Of a stretch of DNA of 64,000 nucleotides, positions 57,868 to 64,000 are shown one piece after another. Under the pieces are notes generated by a model that was not told the DNA's origin, ran no database searches, and saw only the letters and a program-made list of their open reading frames with translations. Every line of letters begins with the position of its first letter. The first letter of the stretch is position 1. The translations under genes were made by a program, and so were the position numbers. The DNA lies in the NCBI GenBank assembly GCA_033807695.1, contig CM066304.1, forward strand, positions 434,001 to 498,000. The letters run 5' to 3'. This DNA is from Daedaleopsis sinensis (taxonomy: Eukaryota > Basidiomycota > Agaricomycetes > Polyporales > Polyporaceae).

Positions 57868-59430
57868 TCATGGGTCAGCATGGAGGGCCATGATGTTTGT
57901 GGGCGAGCTGAAGTTGGCCTGAGGATTAGCCGGGAGCGAGCCCTCAGAGATGGACTCTCCCTCCCGGACCTGTCGCTCGGATAATTGCAGATCAAGGAGA
58001 AAGCGCGATACGAGTATCACCGTGACCCTATGTTGGGTGCGTAGAGCAACCGTGTTTGTGCAGAGGGGTTGCACGTCAGCAAGTGCATAGCGCGGGCATG
58101 AAGGACGGGTGTGCATGCTCACGGTTCTGTAAAGAACGAGACGAAGCTCGCGCCGCTCAGGCCGTAGGCGATCTGTAACGGGTGGATTGTATCAGATGCA
58201 TGACGATTCTACAGACCTGTGTGGAATACAACGCTCACCGAGAATAGCGTGAGGAAAAGGTGGAGGGCGTTTAGGAAGAATAATACCCTGGGGATGGTTG
58301 GGGGCATGTTCGAACGTAGCAACCGCAGTGGATGCTCACACGAAGTAGACGGTTCCTGTTCACGATGAGTAGAAGAAGCAATGAATACTTGTATCGGGAC
58401 TGACCATCTAACAGGAGAATCTCAGCGAAGGACATGCGTCCGCCCGGTGAGAGAACTTGAACTGCAGGGGATCTTCTCCAAAGTTTGTACCAGGTGATAT
58501 AGACGAGTATTGCGTCGGCGCTCATTAGACAGGTCCGAGAGACGATAATGACTGTGTACAAATGTGCCAAGATGAGGTCTTTCACAAAACGTGATAAGGA
58601 AGCCCTCAGAAACTGCACGTACCGCTACATCCTCGCCGATCAGCGCTGCGCCAAGCTGGGAATAAATGCGAGTGACGTACAGTTTGCTCATATTCGTGGT
58701 GAGATGGACCGTGGCTTCGCATCCAACTACAGGTATGTTGATCCCAGACAGGTCAAACCCGAAATACATCTGTATGTGGGGCGCATTTGAGTGCTCTGTG
58801 GGCTGAACTCGCGAGCAGACTGGTACATACCATGCCCGTGACAAAGGGAGCGCTCGAAAGAAGGAACACTAAGAGGCTGATTGGGCGACTGTTGCTCAGC
58901 GCAAACGCTCGCAAAGCGGAGAATGCTACGTATAGATGCCATCTTGTCAGACCAGTGTCTGAATCGCTGGAAAGCAACGACGAGGGCGACGTACCGGCCC
59001 AGATGAGGTATGCAAGCGGGTCCAGGGCACGTCCTACGCGTGACTCCGCGGCACAGCTGTATTAAGACATTGAACTCCAGACCATCGCCGCTACAAAGGA
59101 GAGTTTGCGCACCTCTTGAAGGCAAATATTATATTCAATAGGATGTTTGATAGATAGAGAAGCTCGGCTCATACCTGGTTTGATATTGGTGCAGCGGACA
59201 ACATTGTGAACGCGCTGAAGAGGACGTAGTAGTATCGATTGAGGAAAAAAAGAATCGATGCACCGTTCGGCATGCGACCCCAGAACATCGCAATCTCTTC
59301 GTCCAGCGTTGTGAGGTACTGGTATATGGTGAGGACTGAACGGCAGCCTGGTCTGTCAATAATCGTCAAGGGAGCTGGTTAGCGGGTTCCATGCTCGCCT
59401 GTGGCCGCAACTTCGCAGTAGTTTCCTAGC
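57868..59430 (-). CDS. DUF6533-type seven-helix membrane protein, possibly decaying
   Basis: Family landmarks occur in order on the minus strand: GNYCEVAAT (59400-59430), IYQYLTTLDEEIAMFWG (exon 59335-59175), CAAESRVGRALDPLAYLIWA, AFSALRAFALSNSRPISLLVF, FGFDLSG...GCEATVHLTTNMSKLY, IIVSRTCLMSADAILVYITWYKL, DGTVYF, VVLFFLNALHLFLTLFS, IAYGLSGASFVSFFTEP and VTVILVSRFLLDLQ. Seven hydrophobic helices are expected, as in other basidiomycete DUF6533 proteins, whose role is unknown. The first intron appears to use a GC donor (59398, GCGAGC). At two later junctions (after SNQ near 59175 and after SKLY near 58680) frames cannot be joined cleanly with GT-AG sites, so small deletions may have broken the gene. 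The N-terminal start is not resolved. Confidence 0.6.
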
Positions 59431-60553
59431 AGCCTAGAACGTCGTAAGATTCGTCAGTATAAGTAGAGTGTCAGGAAGCTTCCGAAAGAAGCCCACAATT
59501 CACTATAAGTTGCCACGATTTGGATCTGGGAAGAAGACATGTTGCGACTCACTTCTTGGCTTGAGAGCGGGCAGACAACCTGACTATATAAGCCGTGACA
59601 GCGATTGGCATGTATTAAGCAACATCATGATAGGCATCTCTACCGTTCCACTGAGGCACGAGTGTCCTTCAAGGTACACTCAGTCGTGCCATAGCATTAT
59701 GACGTGTGGTATGCATGTAGCATTCTGTAACATTAAACGGGCTCTTTAGGAGCTCTGCGTCGTCGGACTCAGTTAAACAACAACAACAGACCTCCTCGCT
59801 ACGGTCACCGGGTCAAATGGAAGGCGCTTATCGTAGCAGCTAGATTGGACGAGTCGCCGGACAGCCTGGTCCAATCGCCGCTAGGTTCCCTACCTCAGAA
59901 GCGTGAGTAGAGTTATTGCATTCTACGAGGAGATAGGAACTCGCCACAGTGACAACTGTCAGCCCCATGCAGTTGCAGACTCGGACGACCGTCGAGTATC
60001 TGTAACTTGAAGGACTCCTACCGTTTGGCTGGTCCATATTATATTTTGCCAGGGGGACCAAGAACGGATGCTGCTGAGCATCACTATCAATCGTAGGATA
60101 AGTAGATGGCAGCCAGTCACGTCGCTATGGTCACTGCGAAATTTGATACCAAACGACGAACTTCAAGTTGCTTACTAAAAGTGACCATGGCCCGGGAACC
60201 TTTGGATTTCGATACGACCGGTGCTTGTGTGCCTTTGTCCAAGAGAATCTTCAGGTGTCGCAGATGAGAGGCAAGAGTAGGAGATCTACACACAGTGTCC
60301 GTCCGAGTCCTGATCAAACATGCATGCCTTATGCAACCCCCTCGCGTGCCCAGCAAAAGTCTGATCAGGCATGTAGGCGCAGACAATATGTCATATGTAT
60401 GCACCATCGTGAGGAGACACAATGACGGAACATAAAATAGCGAGACCAGTGGCACGAGATAAGTTGAGAAAGACGAGTCCGACGACAATCACCAGCTATG
60501 TAGACAGCAGTTATCAGCAGCGTTCGCGACGAGAGAAAACAATCATGATGAGC
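59431..60553. other. Intergenic, nothing recognised
   Basis: About 1.1 kb between the DUF6533 and WWME-2 genes. A hydrophobic frame on the minus strand directly downstream of WWME-2 (about 60420-60490, LVIVVGLVFLN) could be a last exon of that gene. Confidence 0.4.
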
Positions 60554-60974
60554 TCACTCCATCCACCACACCAGCTCCCGCCAGATAGCCTGGCTCCCCA
60601 GCCCTTGCTCCAATATATTCGCGTGCTGCGCCGAGACTCGGAGCCTCTTATTGAACGACTTCTTATCCAGCGTGAACGGGCAGAGGACAGCGACGTAGGC
60701 ATCTATGTCCTCCTCGATCGAAGGCACCATTCGATGTGTACGCGAGTCGGAGCGTCAACGAGTCGTCGCCGATGAGCCACCGGCAGTAATCGAGACCAGC
60801 GTCGAGGAGATCCCCGTCGCTAGGATCTTGCAGGTAGGTACAATGGGAGAGTTCCAGATCCTCAATAGCGTGGTTGCCGATGTAGATGACGTACTCACCG
60901 ATTGCCACATATTCCCTATCGAGAGCGCCATCAATAGCATTTATGAGCATCATGGTACTGTCTGTGGAAAGCAA
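60554..60974 (-). pseudogene. WWME-2: second copy of the orphan family, frameshifted
   Basis: The upstream frame holds YVIYIGNHAIEDL, CTYLQDPSDG and GLDYCRWLIGDDSLTLRLAY. The downstream frame holds VPSIEEDIDAYVAVLCPF, FNKRL and LGSQAIWRELVWWME and ends in TGA (60554-60556). Against WWME-1 a 14-base deletion near 60730-60745 explains the frame change. The N-terminal exons are not resolved; an acceptor (TTTCCACAG) lies just above 60974. The gene lies next to and in the same direction as kinase C, as WWME-1 lies near LPxxRL-1. Both copies in this window are broken, but at different places. Confidence 0.65.
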
Positions 60975-61222
60975 CGCACGCGCACCATAGAACGGATGTA
61001 GATGAGACTAGGAGAGATGACCCAACTTCTTCGGACCGGACGGCGCCCTTGCGTACGTCGATGGACAATCGGTACAAACGATTTAGAATGAATGTCACAG
61101 CATGAGACCCTGGCGATAGCGTATAGATACAGCGACGATACATAACAAAGCTACACATCCTCCTGCACAGCAAAATTAGATGGCGGTCATAGGGATATGC
61201 AGTGGGATACTCACCTGCCCGA

Positions 61223-62546
61223 TCAACGAACCAGCCGTTTGAGCTGAAAGTACCCTTCCCTAGCCATCGTTACAGCGTCGTAAACCATGCGTTCGGGAGT
61301 GGACTCCGACCGCGGACGAAGCCGCCAGCGGAGGGAGATATTATTGTAACACGAGCGGATCTCTTGGAACTTCGAGAGCGCTTCCTCCGCTGACACTCTC
61401 AGGCTCGGATCAGGTCGCCTCATAGCTTCCAGTAGAGGCACCAGATCGTCGAGGTCGTAGTATTCCTTCACATCAGACAATCGATGAGCAAGAGTGACTA
61501 ATGGTTGTGTACGTAGCGTACGTACCTCCATGAACTCCTTGGAATAGACATCCCCGAGGGCGAAGACGTCGATTTTGTATGTGTTGTATGGAACGCTCGA
61601 GGACAGCTCCGGTATTGTTAAATTGCGTCCCTCTCTACCCACGGCCATCGGCTCCGATCCTTCGGCGAAGTGACGAGAAATCCCGAAGTCGATGTAGAAG
61701 TACCGGACTGGATGGTCTATCCGCGCCAATGGGGAAGTGTCGTATACATTGTCGGGAGTGTAGTGTAGTCGGACAGGATGGTGTCCGTGTGGATACAGCG
61801 GGCTTCCGTCCATCATGATGTTTGGTGCGGCGATATCGCTAAAAGAGAGTAGGTCACAGAAGGATAGCTCGGTTGTGGCGGTGTACGTGCTTACCGATGT
61901 GCAACCCTGTGTTTGTGTAGGAATATGAGGCCCTGAACAAGCGTCAGCCTTCGCCACAATAGGCACGATATCAACTGACCTTGAGTGTCTGGTCTATGAA
62001 GTCGACTACCTCGCCCATAGCTGTGAAGGGGGGGTCGTTCATGGGGCGGAGGAAGGGGGTAACCATGATGGATGATTGGGGGTTAATAGGGTCGGAGAAG
62101 ACGTCCAGTAGAGGGATGCAATGGTTGTCAGGTGCCTTAAGTGAGGTGACATAACGATGAATATCGATCTCCCGGCCATCCCTCTTCGTTAATTTCAAGG
62201 AAACGCGGAAGTTGTCCAGAATTCGGATTGCATCAATGACATGTGGTCTCTATTAATGGCAGTCAATCCTGAGATGAACCATAAGCTATACAACACTCAC
62301 CTCAAGCCTTACAGAGTCCTCGCAATAGGTTGGATCTAGGTTAGTTCCTGTCCATGATGGGGACCAGTCGGGGTGATATCGTTGTCGCAAGAGATAGCCC
62401 TGTGCTTTGACCTTTGTGTATCGATCCCTCCACGGTAGCTCACCGGGCAGCAAGCTATACGTTCCTCTCTCTGTAAGGTCCGCGTAACCTTGTACGTCCT
62501 CCGGCGAGAGATATGCGTAGGATGGTAAACGTGTGTTATCCTTCAT
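61223..62546 (-). CDS. Kinase C: basidiomycete protein-kinase-like protein
   Basis: Five exons (62546-62301, 62249-61980, 61932-61895, 61838-61526, 61465-61223) give 369 aa. Exons 1-4 have the same lengths as in kinase B (246, 270, 38, 313 nt). Motifs: LPWRDRY, SPSWTGTNLDP, VSLK, GREIDI, HRDIAAPNIMMD across intron 3, YIDFGIS, VPYNTYKIDVFALGDV and TESTPERMVYD-like STPERMVYDA near the end. An intact kinase core is present, with no clear glycine loop. It lies head-to-head with LPxxRL-C and tail-side to WWME-2. Confidence 0.87.
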
Positions 62547-63082
62547 TAACCAATCCCTCGACCGTTCCGTCTTGATAGGGTGAAATCGTCCTGTGAAAGA
62601 TAAAGCACGTGAGAAGCTACTGCGCTCAAGAGGCGTACACTTACTACAGAGCGCAGATGGTGGAACTTAGCTGAGTTGAGATAGAAAACCTCACGAGGAG
62701 CAAGTAATCAAAGGAGTTGCGAGCGATTGCGTCTGGTTACAGCAGGTTCGAAAGACATTCGCCCACGTGCCGCATCCCAATATGGCAAGTTGGAACCTTG
62801 TTCGTACCACCGCCCATGGCTGTGCTAGAGTCCCGGACTGCTCCCAGTCTAGCGCAACTCCGTCCTCTCCATATGCTTCAGGCCTCAAGGCCTCGTGCAT
62901 CAGACTTCCTCAGAAGCCTTGCGGAAATGGCCTGGTATTTGCCCATAAGAGTCCCACCTCTCCCCTTTCTCCGACCGCCCACATCTCTCCCCAGACACCC
63001 GTCCATCCTATCCCTCGCAAACTCACGAGCGGTTCCCTACCCCGTTTGCCCGCAGTGGCTCACTTGACTCTCCTTCTCCCTC
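62547..63082. promoter_or_regulatory. Shared divergent upstream region of kinase C and LPxxRL-C
   Basis: 536 bases between the two start codons, on the same plan as 25969-26463. Likely a bidirectional promoter (inferred). No obvious long shared motif with the other pair was found by eye. Confidence 0.5.
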
Positions 63083-63735
63083 ATGACCACCTCTTGGGAC
63101 ACAGTCAACCTCACTCTGGGTATCTTCGGTGTCTTGGCTCTCATCCCTACAATCGCCAAGTTCATCAAGAGCAAGCTTCCCTCGTCCCGGCTGAACTACT
63201 TTGACAAGCTCGTTACCGAGACCGAAGACTTGATCCTCTCTCTTGAAGAGCAAGGCACCTTCCGAGAGCCTATCACTACAGCTCACTTCAGGAAGCGACT
63301 GTCTAGGTGCGTCGCAGGGCTACTGTACTATGATCCACCCACTAACGCCACTGTACTGGTAGTGTGCGCCAGGAGGCTGAGCTTCCACGAATGCAAACAT
63401 ACTGTGCAACATCTCTCTGGCAGCAGCTTCAAGGACTTTGCAACGGACTTTCGAAGAAGCTCTCTGACCTATGCGTGCAGGCGCGAAGGCTCCGAGCGGA
63501 GATTTCTGTACGTATCGTTGTTGGTGATAGTTGATGCCAGCCATATCTCATACCGCCCCGACAGCAAAGTGCGACCGAAGAACTCAACCGGGCTAGTGAT
63601 GCAGGCACATCATCTAGTGGTGATGAGGCGCTTGAGATCGTCAGTCCTGTATCTGTTGAAAGTAACCCGGCGCTTGTAGAGCGCTTAGGGCGGTACTGTA
63701 CAGCTCGGCCATGGCCGAAACCTTATTCCGCGTAG
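63083..63735 (+). CDS. LPxxRL-C: membrane-anchored orphan protein, perhaps continuing past the window
   Basis: Exons 63083-63306, 63363-63507 and 63565-63735 give 179 aa. A hydrophobic helix (LGIFGVLALIPTIAKFI) is followed by KSKLPSSRLNYF, LSLEEQGTFREP, FRKRLS, then an exon-2 helix with LPRMQTYCATSLWQQLQGL and LRAEIS, then QSATEELNR. Exon 1 is 224 nt (221 in the paralogues) and exon 2 is 145 nt, identical to both. The C-terminal RRVxRSRT block of the other copies is not reached. A GTACTG donor in exon 3 (after 63689) and coding-like sequence at 63900-64000 suggest further exons. The TAG at 63735 would then be intronic. Confidence 0.75.
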
Positions 63736-64000
63736 TATCTACTGTACATTGTAGATACATCAAAATCTCTAGTCCTGTTGCATCCTTCCGCTTCGCTCGT
63801 CGTCGCTCTGCTCGTGTTCTTGCCTATTTCCAATAGGTTATGAGCCCTGCTGCTTAAACTGCTCGTTCTCACTTGTCATCGTCGTCAACTCGTTCGTAAC
63901 CGCTCGCAAACGGTCGGTAGCCTCCCGAGCAACTTCAGTCCGACACACGTCTTCGACTCCGAGCCCACTGTCCTTACCCCCTCATCTCCCCCGCTGTCTC
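63736..64000 (+). other. Window end, possible further LPxxRL-C exons
   Basis: An acceptor-like TTTCCAATAG lies near 63835. The last 100 bases read as Ser/Pro-rich coding sequence (FDSEPTVLTPSSPPLS in one frame), similar in style to the linker of the other copies. Cannot be resolved in this window. Confidence 0.35.

Overview
The window is nuclear DNA of a wood-decay-type basidiomycete (Agaricomycetes, most likely Polyporales). The signs are genes split by many 40-80 nt GT-AG introns, a 13-exon polypore-type laccase, the basidiomycete-restricted DUF6535 and DUF6533 membrane proteins, a KDZ-associated CxC5/CxC6 gene, expanded kinase-like genes, and a Tad1/I-type LINE. No rRNA, tRNA or CRISPR array is visible.

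Layout. 1-530: small non-autonomous DNA elements. 744-13330: an orphan gene (here called WWME-1) split by an 11.8-kb LINE (901-12740) that is flanked by a perfect 16-bp target-site duplication and ends in an A-rich tail. 14.5-15.6 kb: a small membrane-anchored protein with an LPxxRL motif (LPxxRL-1). 16.2-19.5 kb: two convergent genes that share a cysteine cluster; the second also carries a GRF-like zinc finger, two UIM-like helices, SUMO-acceptor motifs and two SUMO-interaction motifs. 19.9-22.2 kb: KDZ-derived gene. 22.8-27.8 kb: kinase A, LPxxRL-B, kinase B. 28.3-30.7 kb: laccase. 32.3-36.3 kb: CCDC137-like and DUF6535 genes. 37.8-41.1 kb: heat-shock transcription factor. 41-52.5 kb: an unusually long stretch with no supportable gene. 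52.5-53 kb: GNAT pseudogene. 53.4-57.3 kb: Vezatin/Inp2-like protein. 57.9-59.4 kb: DUF6533 protein. 60.55-63.7 kb: WWME-2 (broken), kinase C and LPxxRL-C.

The most interesting pattern is that three families recur near each other: a kinase-like protein (three copies, one shared exon pattern), the LPxxRL membrane protein (three copies, shared exon pattern) and the WWME protein (two copies, both broken). Kinase and LPxxRL genes form divergent pairs with about 0.5-kb shared upstream regions at 25.97-26.46 kb and 62.55-63.08 kb. I know of no described system with this composition. Its function is not visible from sequence.

Exon models were built by eye from splice consensus, reading frame and comparison between paralogues. 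Where several exons sum to an open frame with matching phases, I treat that as support.
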